A stretch of DNA of 8,293 bases, from the NCBI GenBank assembly GCA_012735335.1, contig JAAYHO010000147.1:1-8293 (forward strand). Reading direction: 5' to 3'. This DNA comes from Gammaproteobacteria bacterium (GTDB lineage: Bacteria > Pseudomonadota > Gammaproteobacteria > Pseudomonadales > Pseudomonadaceae). The notes under the pieces are model-generated. The model had not been told where the DNA came from. It worked only from the letters and a program-made list of their open reading frames with translations, and did no database searches. Position numbers and translations under genes: made by a program. Every line of letters starts with the position of its first letter. Within the stretch, counting starts at the first letter, position 1. Of the stretch, positions 1 to 6,133 are shown in pieces.

Positions 1-1298
1 CCGCTGTCCAGCGACAGCACCACCAGAATAAAGCCGACAAACGCCAGACACAGCCAGTTGCCGAAGGGTGACCACAGCGCCTTGAAGCTTGGCACCACGC
101 CCTGCTGCTGCATGCTGCGGCGGAACCGCAGGTGGGACAGGGAGATCATCGCCCAGTTCAGCACCAGTGACGCCACCACCAGCGACATCAGGATCACCAG
201 CGCGCTCTGCGGCAGCACATAGTTGAGCGCCACGCACAGCAGGGTGATCAGTCCGGATACCAGAATACCCAGCACCGGTACCCCGCTGCGGCTGAGCTTG
301 AGGAATATCCGCGGCGCGTCACCCTGTTCCGCCAGGCCGTAGAGCATGCGGCTGTTGCAGTACACGCCGCTGTTGTACACCGACAGCGCCGCTGTCAGTA
401 CCACGAAGTTCAGAACGTGGGCGGCGGTGTCGCTGCCGATCAGCGAGAAGATCTGCACGAAGGGGCTGCGGGCATAGGGATCGTCACCCATGGTCAGGGT
501 CTGCACCAGGCTGTCCCAGGGGTACAGTGACAGCAGCACACCCAGCGCCAGAATGTAGAACAGCAGAATCCGGTACACCACCTGGTTGATTGCCCGGGGA
601 ATGGACTTGCGCGGATTCTGCGCCTCGGCGGCGGTAATGCCCACCAGCTCCAGCCCACCGAAGGAGAACATGATCACTGCCATCACCACCACCAGGCCGC
701 TGACCCCGTTGGGGAAGAAGCCGCCGTGTGCCCAGAGATTGGTCACGCTGGCCTGCTCACCACCGGCGCCGGATACCAGCAGGTACAGCCCCAGCGCGAT
801 CATCCCGAGAATCGCCCCGACCTTGATGATGGCAAACCAGAACTCCGCCTCGCCGAAGGCTTTCACGTTGGTCAGGTTGATCAGGTTGATCAGCACGAAG
901 AAGGCCAGTGCCGTGGCCCAGGTGGGAATATCCGGATACCAGTACTGCACATACTTGCCGACCGCCGTCAGTTCGGCCATGCCCACCAGGATATACAGCA
1001 CCCAGTAGTTCCAGCCCGAGAGAAACCCGGCAAAGGGACTCCAGTAGCGGTGCGCGAAGTGGCTGAACGACCCGGCCACCGGTTCCTCGACAATCATCTC
1101 GCCGAGCTGGCGCATGATCAGAAAGGCGATCAGACCACCGATGGCATAGCCCAGCAGCATCGACGGCCCGGCGCTGCTCATCACCCCCGCTGAGCCGAGA
1201 AACAGCCCGGTACCAATGGCACCGCCGAGGGCGATCAATTGAATGTGTCGGTTGCTCAGGCCACGCTTGAGCTGGCCCTGTTCTGCGGGTGCAGTCAT
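1..1298 (-). CDS. aroP: Aromatic amino acid permease AroP (APC superfamily), C-terminus cut by window edge
   Basis: This inner-membrane proton symporter imports phenylalanine, tyrosine and tryptophan. The 432 visible residues read almost continuously like E. coli AroP as I remember it. The N-terminal glycine motif GGAIGTGLFLGS (about residues 25-36) begins TM1; the GEM-VEEPVAGSFSHFA block lies near 66-82, the aromatic SGWNYWVLY stretch near 94-102, and FSFGGLELVGITAAEA at 211-226, all family hallmarks. Hydrophobic helices recur throughout, and a typical AroP is about 457 residues, so some 25-40 residues (the last helix and tail) are missing. The ATG at 1298 puts LKRGLSNRHIQLIALGG at the usual distance from the start; its ribosome site is weak (ACGGA). 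It is divergent from the metallo-hydrolase gene. PheP and ProY are close paralogues, but the VEEPVAGSFSHFA and GKYVQYWYP segments favour AroP. Family certain, exact substrate range inferred. Confidence 0.93.
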   Translation of the reverse strand, partial: MTAPAEQGQLKRGLSNRHIQLIALGGAIGTGLFLGSAGVMSSAGPSMLLGYAIGGLIAFLIMRQLGEMIVEEPVAGSFSHFAHRYWSPFAGFLSGWNYWVLYILVGMAELTAVGKYVQYWYPDIPTWATALAFFVLINLINLTNVKAFGEAEFWFAIIKVGAILGMIALGLYLLVSGAGGEQASVTNLWAHGGFFPNGVSGLVVVMAVIMFSFGGLELVGITAAEAQNPRKSIPRAINQVVYRILLFYILALGVLLSLYPWDSLVQTLTMGDDPYARSPFVQIFSLIGSDTAAHVLNFVVLTAALSVYNSGVYCNSRMLYGLAEQGDAPRIFLKLSRSGVPVLGILVSGLITLLCVALNYVLPQSALVILMSLVVASLVLNWAMISLSHLRFRRSMQQQGVVPSFKALWSPFGNWLCLAFVGFILVVLSLDS

Positions 1299-1339
1299 GA
1301 AAGGAATCCGTTGCGGCCCAATTGGCCAAAAAACGGGCA

Positions 1340-1345
1340 ATTGTA
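1340..1345 (-). promoter_or_regulatory. Possible -10 element of aroP
   Basis: On the minus strand the hexamer TACAAT lies 41 bases upstream of the aroP ATG, a sensible leader length, and matches TATAAT at five of six positions. I found no good -35 hexamer 16-18 bases further upstream, so this is a weak call. If real, the promoter may depend on an activator. I saw no copy of the TyrR/PhhR box (TGTAAA-N6-TTTACA) nearby. Confidence 0.22.
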
Positions 1346-1377
1346 CATGGAATAACAGCCAGCCGCAGGCCAACAGT

Positions 1378-1397
1378 CGGTATAGGTGCTGATACCG
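1378..1397. promoter_or_regulatory. Operator-like inverted repeat in the aroP / hydrolase intergenic region
   Basis: The perfect inverted repeat CGGTAT-N8-ATACCG is 20 bases overall, with half-sites about one helical turn and a half apart, as expected for a dimeric regulator. It lies 80 bases upstream of the aroP start and 75 upstream of the hydrolase start, so it could serve either gene. The 6-bp arms are short enough to arise by chance, and no regulator gene is in view. Confidence 0.28.
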
Positions 1398-1433
1398 GAA
1401 GGCGAAATGCTTGAACACTCGCCCCAGCTTGAG

Positions 1434-1455
1434 CAGACTGCCGTCAGTCTGTTTT
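1434..1455 (+). promoter_or_regulatory. Terminator-like hairpin just ahead of the metallo-hydrolase ribosome site
   Basis: CAGACTG (1434-1440) and CAGTCTG (1445-1451) form a perfect 7-bp stem around the loop CCGT, followed directly by TTTT (1452-1455). The hairpin ends six bases before the GAGGA ribosome site of the hydrolase gene. The divergent layout gives it no upstream plus-strand gene in this window to terminate. It may therefore be a leader attenuator, a stop for stray transcription, or a palindromic protein site. Structure is directly visible; function is inferred. Confidence 0.4.
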
Positions 1456-1471
1456 CTGATGAGGATTTTCC

Positions 1472-2116
1472 ATGCACCTTGCGACGCCCGCGCTGATCCG
1501 CGAAACCTTCCCTGTTGGCCCCTTGCAGTGCAACTGCACCATCATTGGTGATCCGGTCACCAAAAAGGCCATTGTGGTTGATCCGGGTGGGGATCATCAG
1601 TTGATTCTGGATCGCCTCGATCAATTGGGGCTGAAGGTGGTGAGTATCATCCATACCCATGCGCATCTGGACCATTTTCTGGCGTCGGGTGAGATGAAGA
1701 AGGCCACCGGGGCGACCCTGCATCTGCACAAGGATGACCAGTTCCTGTGGGACAACCTGGAGATGCAGTGCAAGATGTTCGGTGTGCCCTACAAGCCGGT
1801 GCCCGCCCCGGATCAGTGGTTGCAGGATGACGAGGAGCTGGCCTGTGGTTGCGGGGTGGCCATGCACACGCCGGGGCATACGCCGGGTTCGATGAGCTTC
1901 TGGTTTCCCGAGGCCAGGCTGCTGATTGCCGGGGATACCCTGTTCCGTCGTGGCATCGGGCGGACCGATCTGTGGGGTGGGGATTACGGGCAGATCGAGA
2001 AGTCCATCCGCCAGCGCCTGTACACCCTGGACGAGGAGGCGGTGGTGGTCACGGGCCACGGGCCGGATACGCGGATTGGTGACGAGATGCGCGAGAACCC
2101 TTTTATTCGTGGCTGA
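1472..2116 (+). CDS. MBL-fold metallo-hydrolase, YcbL / single-domain glyoxalase II type
   Basis: A 214-residue cytoplasmic metallo-beta-lactamase-fold hydrolase, probably hydrolysing S-D-lactoylglutathione or a related thioester. Metal ligands are all visible: THAHLDH at 62-68 (H63, H65, D67, H68), TPGHTPGS with H136, AGDTLF with D155, and GHGP with H196, which fits a dinuclear centre. The LQCNC segment near 18-22 and the C-terminal ENPFIRG are typical of the YcbL group. Full glyoxalase II is about 250 residues with an extra C-terminal substrate-binding helical domain; that domain is absent here, so the physiological substrate is uncertain. The ATG is well placed, with GAGGA at 1461-1465 and six bases of spacing. 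The gene stands 110 bp ahead of yiaD on the same strand with no clear terminator between them, so they could share a transcript. Family is firm, glyoxalase activity is inferred. Confidence 0.92.
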   Translation: MHLATPALIRETFPVGPLQCNCTIIGDPVTKKAIVVDPGGDHQLILDRLDQLGLKVVSIIHTHAHLDHFLASGEMKKATGATLHLHKDDQFLWDNLEMQCKMFGVPYKPVPAPDQWLQDDEELACGCGVAMHTPGHTPGSMSFWFPEARLLIAGDTLFRRGIGRTDLWGGDYGQIEKSIRQRLYTLDEEAVVVTGHGPDTRIGDEMRENPFIRG

Positions 2117-2147
2117 ATGGCCGATAATGCGCTGCTGGGGATAATTT

Positions 2148-2193
2148 ACCGCCGCTTGCGGTCCAACCCACAGCCGCGCATGTCTGCATGTGC
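2148..2193 (+). other. Two small hairpins in the yiaD upstream region
   Basis: ACCGC (2148-2152) pairs with GCGGT (2158-2162) around five bases, and GCGCATG (2176-2182) pairs with CATGTGC (2187-2193) around TCTG, with one G-U pair. Neither has a T tract, so they are poor terminators for the hydrolase gene. They could shape the yiaD leader. Two GATAAT hexamers (2123-2128 and 2140-2145) could be -10 elements for yiaD, but neither has a convincing -35. All of this is weak. Confidence 0.22.
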
Positions 2194-2226
2194 CGCCCGA
2201 TGATGACGTAAATTAAGGAAAAACCT

Positions 2227-2880
2227 ATGAAAATCAAAGCATTGATTGCCGCTTCTGCTTGTGCTGTGCTGTTGGTCGGTTGTACCAACAACCCCTATAC
2301 CGGTGAGCGGCAGGCGGGCAAGGCTGGCGTGTATGGCGGTACCGGCGCGGTGGCCGGTGCGGTAATCGGGGCTGCTACCTCCAGCAAGAAGGATCGCGCC
2401 AAGGGTGCGCTGATCGGTGCGGCAGTGGGCGGCGCGGCGGCGGGTGGCTACGGCTACTATGTTGACCGTCAGGAGCAGCGTCTGCGTCAGGAGCTGACCG
2501 GTACCGGAGTGCAGGTGGTGCGCAATGGCGACAACCTGCAGCTGATCATGCCCGGCAACATTACCTTTGCCAGCAGCTCGGCGGATATTTCCAGCGGTTT
2601 CTATCCGACTCTGAACTCGCTGGTCAAGGTGTTCAAGGAGTTCGATCAGAACGGTATCGATATCGTCGGTCACACTGACAGTACCGGCTCGCTGGAGCTG
2701 AACATGCGCCTGTCGCAGCAGCGTGCTACCAGCGTTGCTTCCTATCTGACCGGTCAGGGCGTATCCGGTGCGCGTATCAGCAGCCGTGGTGTTGGCCCGA
2801 GTCAGCCGGTAGCGAGCAACGATACCACCGAGGGTCGTGCCCAGAACCGTCGGGTCGAGGTGAACCTGCGTCCGCTGTGA
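2227..2880 (+). CDS. yiaD: YiaD-type OmpA-domain outer-membrane lipoprotein
   Basis: A 217-residue lipoprotein that should sit in the outer membrane and bind peptidoglycan. The signal peptide ends in the lipobox LVGC (16-19), so mature Cys19 is lipidated; the next residue is Thr, not Asp, which fits outer-membrane sorting. NPYTGERQAGKAG follows, then a glycine-zipper stretch (about 34-77) broken by SSKKDRAKGALIGAA. The C-terminal OmpA domain runs from about 95 to 215: FASSSADI, HTDSTG with D151, NMRLSQQRA with R166 (the Asp/Arg pair that contacts diaminopimelate), and PVASNDTTEGRAQNRRVEV. Length and sequence closely match E. coli YiaD (about 219 residues). The start is supported by AAGGAA at 2215-2220, six bases before the ATG. 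It ends at a strong terminator and is convergent with the YihG-type gene. YiaD is tied to envelope integrity and BAM in E. coli; its role here is inferred. Confidence 0.93.
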   Translation: MKIKALIAASACAVLLVGCTNNPYTGERQAGKAGVYGGTGAVAGAVIGAATSSKKDRAKGALIGAAVGGAAAGGYGYYVDRQEQRLRQELTGTGVQVVRNGDNLQLIMPGNITFASSSADISSGFYPTLNSLVKVFKEFDQNGIDIVGHTDSTGSLELNMRLSQQRATSVASYLTGQGVSGARISSRGVGPSQPVASNDTTEGRAQNRRVEVNLRPL

Positions 2881-2900
2881 TGTCGGGTTGATGTAACAAG

Positions 2901-2925
2901 AACGGGGCCTGCGGGCCCCGTTTGT
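2901..2925 (+). terminator. Rho-independent terminator after yiaD, probably bidirectional
   Basis: AACGGGGCC (2901-2909) pairs perfectly with GGCCCCGTT (2914-2922) around the loop TGCG, giving a 9-bp GC-rich stem followed by TTTGTGTT. It begins 20 bases after the yiaD stop. Read on the other strand the stem is followed by CTTGTTACA, so it may also stop transcription arriving from the minus-strand acyltransferase gene. Confidence 0.88.
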
Positions 2926-2956
2926 GTTGGAGTGCCGGGCTTCATCCCGCTACTCC

Positions 2957-2995
2957 CTGGGAGGGACGAGCACTGGCTCGTCCGCGGTGTCCCAG
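2957..2995. repeat. REP-like compound palindrome at the 3' end of the YihG-type gene
   Basis: An inner perfect 8-bp stem, GGACGAGC (2964-2971) with GCTCGTCC (2976-2983), closes on the loop ACTG. An outer 6-bp pair, CTGGGA (2957-2962) with TCCCAG (2990-2995), flanks it. The outer arm abuts the acyltransferase stop codon at 2996-2998. The TGGGAG head followed by a GC-rich hairpin resembles Pseudomonas REP elements, which lie between genes in convergent gaps and are mobilised by RAYT transposases. There is only one copy in this window, so repetition in the genome is not shown. It could instead be a second transcription or RNA-stability hairpin; there is no T tract. Confidence 0.5.
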
Positions 2996-3931
2996 TCAGC
3001 TCCGCCCATCGAGCTGGTGCTCGACGTTCCCAGGCGGATAATCCCGGTGCAGTTCGGCCAGCAGGGCGTCCTTTTCTTCCCACAGTGAGCTGACCCAGGC
3101 CTGGAATTCGGCGCGGAAGGCCGGGTCGTTGTCGTAGTCCTGGCCGAGGAATGCGGCGGGGATCGGGCGGGTCTGGCAGCGTACGACGACCTTGCGGATG
3201 CGACCGCTGAGCAGGTCCCAGAACGCCGGGGCGCCGTCCGGGTAGTGGATGGTGATATCCACCAGCGAGCGCAGCTGCTCGCCCATGGCGTCCAGCACGA
3301 AGGCGATGCCGCCGGATTTGGGGCGCAGCAGGTGCTGGTAGGGGGAGTTCTGTTCGGCGTGTTTTTCCGGGGTCAGGCGGGTGCCTTCGAGGAAGTTGAA
3401 CACGGCTACCGGGGTGGTCTTGAACTTCTCGCAGGCGCGCTGGGTGGCCAGCCGGTCCTGTCCGGCCTTCTCCGGGTGCCTGGCCAGATAGGCCTTGCTG
3501 TAGCGCTTCATGAACGGGAAGTCCAGCGCCCACCAGCAGATGCCGATGATGGGCACCCAGATCAGTTCCTGCTTGAGGAAGAATTTGAGCATCGGCATGC
3601 GCCGGTTGAAGTTGTGCTGCAGCACCAGAATGTCGACCCAGCTCTGGTGGTTGCTGGTGACCAGGTACCAGTCATGCTGATCCAGCCGTTCACGGCCCTG
3701 CACGTCCCATTCGGTGCGTCCGGCCAGGCGCATCCAGCCGCTGTTGCAGAGCATCCAGCTTTCGGCGATGCGGATCATGAGGCGGGTAAGAAAACGTTGC
3801 AGGGCGGGGAGTGGTATCAGCAGCTTGAGCAGCGAGCAGGGCAGCAGCAGGCTGAACCAGAACAGGGTGTGCAGGATCAGCAGCAGGAGTGAGATCACTC
3901 CCCGTATCGAGGCAGGCAAAAAGGACAGCAT
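2996..3931 (-). CDS. yihG: YihG-type 1-acylglycerol-3-phosphate acyltransferase (PlsC family)
   Basis: A 311-residue inner-membrane acyltransferase expected to move an acyl group onto lysophosphatidic acid, giving phosphatidic acid. A hydrophobic N-terminal stretch (about 10-42) anchors it. The four LPLAT blocks are present in order: NHQSWVD at 94-100 (catalytic H95 and D100), FLKQELIWVPIIG at about 118-130, FLEGTR at 180-185 (glycerophosphate binding), and LRPKSGGIAF at about 202-211. WALDFPFMKRYSKAYLARHPEK and the C-terminal FQAWVSSLWEEKDALL match E. coli YihG closely, and the length is the same, so this is YihG rather than the shorter essential PlsC. E. coli YihG tunes phospholipid acyl composition. 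The gene follows pta by 66 bp in the same direction, with a hairpin between; its own ribosome site is weak, so it may be expressed at low level or by readthrough. Acyl specificity cannot be read from the sequence. Confidence 0.92.
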   Translation of the reverse strand: MLSFLPASIRGVISLLLLILHTLFWFSLLLPCSLLKLLIPLPALQRFLTRLMIRIAESWMLCNSGWMRLAGRTEWDVQGRERLDQHDWYLVTSNHQSWVDILVLQHNFNRRMPMLKFFLKQELIWVPIIGICWWALDFPFMKRYSKAYLARHPEKAGQDRLATQRACEKFKTTPVAVFNFLEGTRLTPEKHAEQNSPYQHLLRPKSGGIAFVLDAMGEQLRSLVDITIHYPDGAPAFWDLLSGRIRKVVVRCQTRPIPAAFLGQDYDNDPAFRAEFQAWVSSLWEEKDALLAELHRDYPPGNVEHQLDGRS

Positions 3932-3958
3932 TGTCTGGTGACTCGTCAGATGGCGGTA

Positions 3959-3986
3959 TGGCCTGTAAGGGTAACCCTACAGGCCA
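3959..3986 (-). terminator. Hairpin between pta and the YihG-type gene, no T tract
   Basis: TGGCCTGTA (3959-3967) pairs perfectly with TACAGGCCA (3978-3986). A further GGG/CCC pairing (3969-3971 with 3975-3977), around the loop TAA and next to a bulged A, extends the stem. It starts 12 bases after the pta stop. On the transcribed minus strand it is followed by TACCGCC, not by T residues, so intrinsic termination should be incomplete. It may protect the 3' end of ackA-pta mRNA or reduce expression of the downstream gene. Confidence 0.5.
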
Positions 3987-3997
3987 GCCGCGCGTCA

Positions 3998-6130
3998 TCA
4001 GTCGTCGGTGGCGGCCTGTATGGCAGTCAGTGCGATAGTAAACACGATATCGTCGACCAGCGCACCCCGGGACAGGTCGTTGACCGGTTTGCGCAGACCC
4101 TGCAGCATCGGCCCCACGCTGATCACGTTGGCGCTGCGCTGCACCGCCTTGTAGGTGGTGTTGCCGGTGTTCAGATCCGGGAAGATGAACACCGTGGCCT
4201 TGCCGGCTACCGGACTGTCGGGGGCTTTCTGCTGGCCGACGCTGGCTATCGCGGCGGCATCATACTGCAGCGGACCGTCAATCAGTAGCCCCGGCTGCTG
4301 CTCTCTGGCCAGTTGCGTGGCCTTGCGTACCTTTTCCACATCCTCGCCGGTGCCGGAGGCGCCGGTGGAGTAGCTGATCATCGCGACCCGCGCCGGAATG
4401 CCGAAGGCTTCCGCCGAGCGGGCGCTCTGGATGGCGATTTCCGCCAGCTCCTCGGCATTCGGGTCGGGATTCACCGCGCAGTCGCCGTAGACCAGTACCT
4501 GATCCGGCAGCAGCATGAAGAACACCGAGGACACCAGGTTGTAGCCCGGTGCGGTCTTGATCAGCTGGAAGGCCGGGCGGATGGTATTGGCGGTGGTGTG
4601 GATGGCGCCGGAGACCAGCCCGTCGACCTCGTCCAGGGCCAGCATCATGGTGCCGAGCACCACGTTGTCTTCCAGTTGCTGCAGCGCTACGGGAGCGGTC
4701 AGACCGCGGTCCTTGCGCAGTTCCACCATGGGCGCGACATAGCGTTCGCGTACCTCGTCCGGATCGAGGATCAGCAGCCCTTCGGGCAGGGTGATGTGAT
4801 GGGCCCGGGCCACTGCCTCCACCGAATCCGGCTTGGCCAGCAGGATGCACTGGGCGATCCCCCGGCGCTGGCAGATGGCTGCGGCCTGCACGGTACGCGG
4901 CTCATCGCCCTCGGGCAGCACGATGCGCTTGCCCGCCTGCTGCGCCCGGTTGACCAGGTCGTAGCGGAACGCCGGGGGCGACATGCGCCGTTCGCTGGTC
5001 TCGCCGCAGCGGCGCTGCAGCCAGGCATGGTCGATATGCGAGGCGACGAAGTCGGTGACCAGGGTGGTGCGCTCGGTATCGTCGATGGGGATTTCCCGGT
5101 TCATCCGGTCCAGCTGGGTGGAGGTGGCAAAGCTGCCGGTGGCGACCAGGAAGATCGGCAGGCCGTTGTCCAGTGCCGGTTGGCACAGCTGCATGACCCG
5201 CTCATCGGGCATGATGTCGCCGGTCAGCAGCAGGCCCGCCAGCGGGGTGCCGGACAGCGAGGCCAGACTGGCGGAGATGATCACGTCGTCCCGGTCGCCG
5301 GGTACCACCAGCAGGGTGCCGGGACGGTACAGGTGCAGGGTGTTGGGTACGGTGCGGGCGCAGAGGACGATATCCAGCACCCGACGCTGGTGCATCTCGC
5401 CGGGGTGCAGGACACGGGCGTTGAGCAGGTGGGCGACATCCGAGCTGCGTGGGGCGTTCAGTTCACTCTGCCAGGGCACGCAGCCGATCAGCCGGAAGCC
5501 CTCGGTGTTCAGCACCCGGGACTCCTGCTTGATGGCGATGGCGTAGTCCTTGAGGGTGCGCTTGAGCTCGCTGCGGTCGCTGGGCACTTCACCGCCCAGT
5601 TCCAGATCGCGCACCTTGTTGATGATCACTCCCAGCACCTTGGGATTCTGCGGCCCGCCGAAACCCTGGGCGTGTACTTCGATACGGTGCGCCAGACTGG
5701 CCAGGTTGTCGTCGTCCGGGGCGCTGACCAGAATCACGTCGGCGTCCAGGCTGGTAGCGATATGCTGGTTGATGCGCCCGGCGTAGGCGGCCTGGCGGGT
5801 TGGCACCATGCCTTCGACCACCACCACATCGGCATCCCGGGCGGCTTCGCGGTAGCGGCTGACGATATCCTCCATGACCTCGTCCAGCTCGCCGTTACCC
5901 AGCCGCCGTTCCACCTCCGGCAGGGCCAGCGGAGCGGGCGGGTTCAGGCCCATGGTGTTGCCGATCAGCGCGGTTGAGCGCTCCGGTCCGCTGTCACCGG
6001 GATGTGGCTGGGCAATGGGTTTGAGAAAGTGCACGCGCAGACCGCTGCGTTGCAGGGCGCGGATCAGTCCCAGGCTGACCGAGGTCAGACCGACGCCGAA
6101 ACCGGTCGGGGCGAGAAAAAACGTATGCAT
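3998..6130 (-). CDS. pta: Phosphate acetyltransferase (long, three-domain form)
   Basis: Pta transfers acetyl between CoA and phosphate (acetyl-CoA + Pi to acetyl phosphate + CoA) in the cytoplasm; with AckA it makes or assimilates acetate. At 710 residues it is the long form, like E. coli Pta (714). The N-terminal BioD/CobQ-like P-loop-type domain opens with APTGFGVGLTSVSLGLIRAL (7-26) and FKP-like FLKPIAQP. A central DRTGG domain spans about 220-340. The C-terminal catalytic PTA_PTB domain covers about 385-705, with VDGLVSGAIHTTANTIRP (502-519), SYSTGASGTGEDVEKV (586-601), FPDLNTGNTTYKAVQR (650-665) and GPMLQGLRKPVNDLSRGA (673-690). The ATG lies three bases past the ackA stop, with AGGAAG inside the ackA end at eight-base spacing: translational coupling is likely. 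The N-terminal part mediates allosteric control in enterobacterial Pta; here that is inferred. No broken or missing motif seen. Confidence 0.97.
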   Translation of the reverse strand: MHTFFLAPTGFGVGLTSVSLGLIRALQRSGLRVHFLKPIAQPHPGDSGPERSTALIGNTMGLNPPAPLALPEVERRLGNGELDEVMEDIVSRYREAARDADVVVVEGMVPTRQAAYAGRINQHIATSLDADVILVSAPDDDNLASLAHRIEVHAQGFGGPQNPKVLGVIINKVRDLELGGEVPSDRSELKRTLKDYAIAIKQESRVLNTEGFRLIGCVPWQSELNAPRSSDVAHLLNARVLHPGEMHQRRVLDIVLCARTVPNTLHLYRPGTLLVVPGDRDDVIISASLASLSGTPLAGLLLTGDIMPDERVMQLCQPALDNGLPIFLVATGSFATSTQLDRMNREIPIDDTERTTLVTDFVASHIDHAWLQRRCGETSERRMSPPAFRYDLVNRAQQAGKRIVLPEGDEPRTVQAAAICQRRGIAQCILLAKPDSVEAVARAHHITLPEGLLILDPDEVRERYVAPMVELRKDRGLTAPVALQQLEDNVVLGTMMLALDEVDGLVSGAIHTTANTIRPAFQLIKTAPGYNLVSSVFFMLLPDQVLVYGDCAVNPDPNAEELAEIAIQSARSAEAFGIPARVAMISYSTGASGTGEDVEKVRKATQLAREQQPGLLIDGPLQYDAAAIASVGQQKAPDSPVAGKATVFIFPDLNTGNTTYKAVQRSANVISVGPMLQGLRKPVNDLSRGALVDDIVFTIALTAIQAATDD

Positions 6131-6133
6131 TGA

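Noticed and set aside
757..1329. Minus-strand open frame of 190 codons overlapping the aroP start
   Set aside because: It is a different frame of the same strand as aroP. The aroP frame gives a near-complete permease, while this one gives an Arg/Gly/His-rich chance product.
1295..2059. Minus-strand open frame of 254 codons over the metallo-hydrolase gene
   Set aside because: It covers a gene with every metal ligand in place, and overlaps the intergenic region without promoter or ribosome site; product unlike any family I know.
3245..3892. Plus-strand open frame of 215 codons antisense to the YihG-type gene
   Set aside because: Low-complexity Gln/Gly/His-rich product, fully covered by a gene with all four acyltransferase motifs.
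4313..5977. Plus-strand open frame of 554 codons lying antisense inside pta
   Set aside because: Its codons mirror the third-position GC bias of pta, its product is a low-complexity mix rich in Gly, Gln, His and Asp with no family motif, and there is no ribosome site. pta on the other strand is complete and unmistakable.
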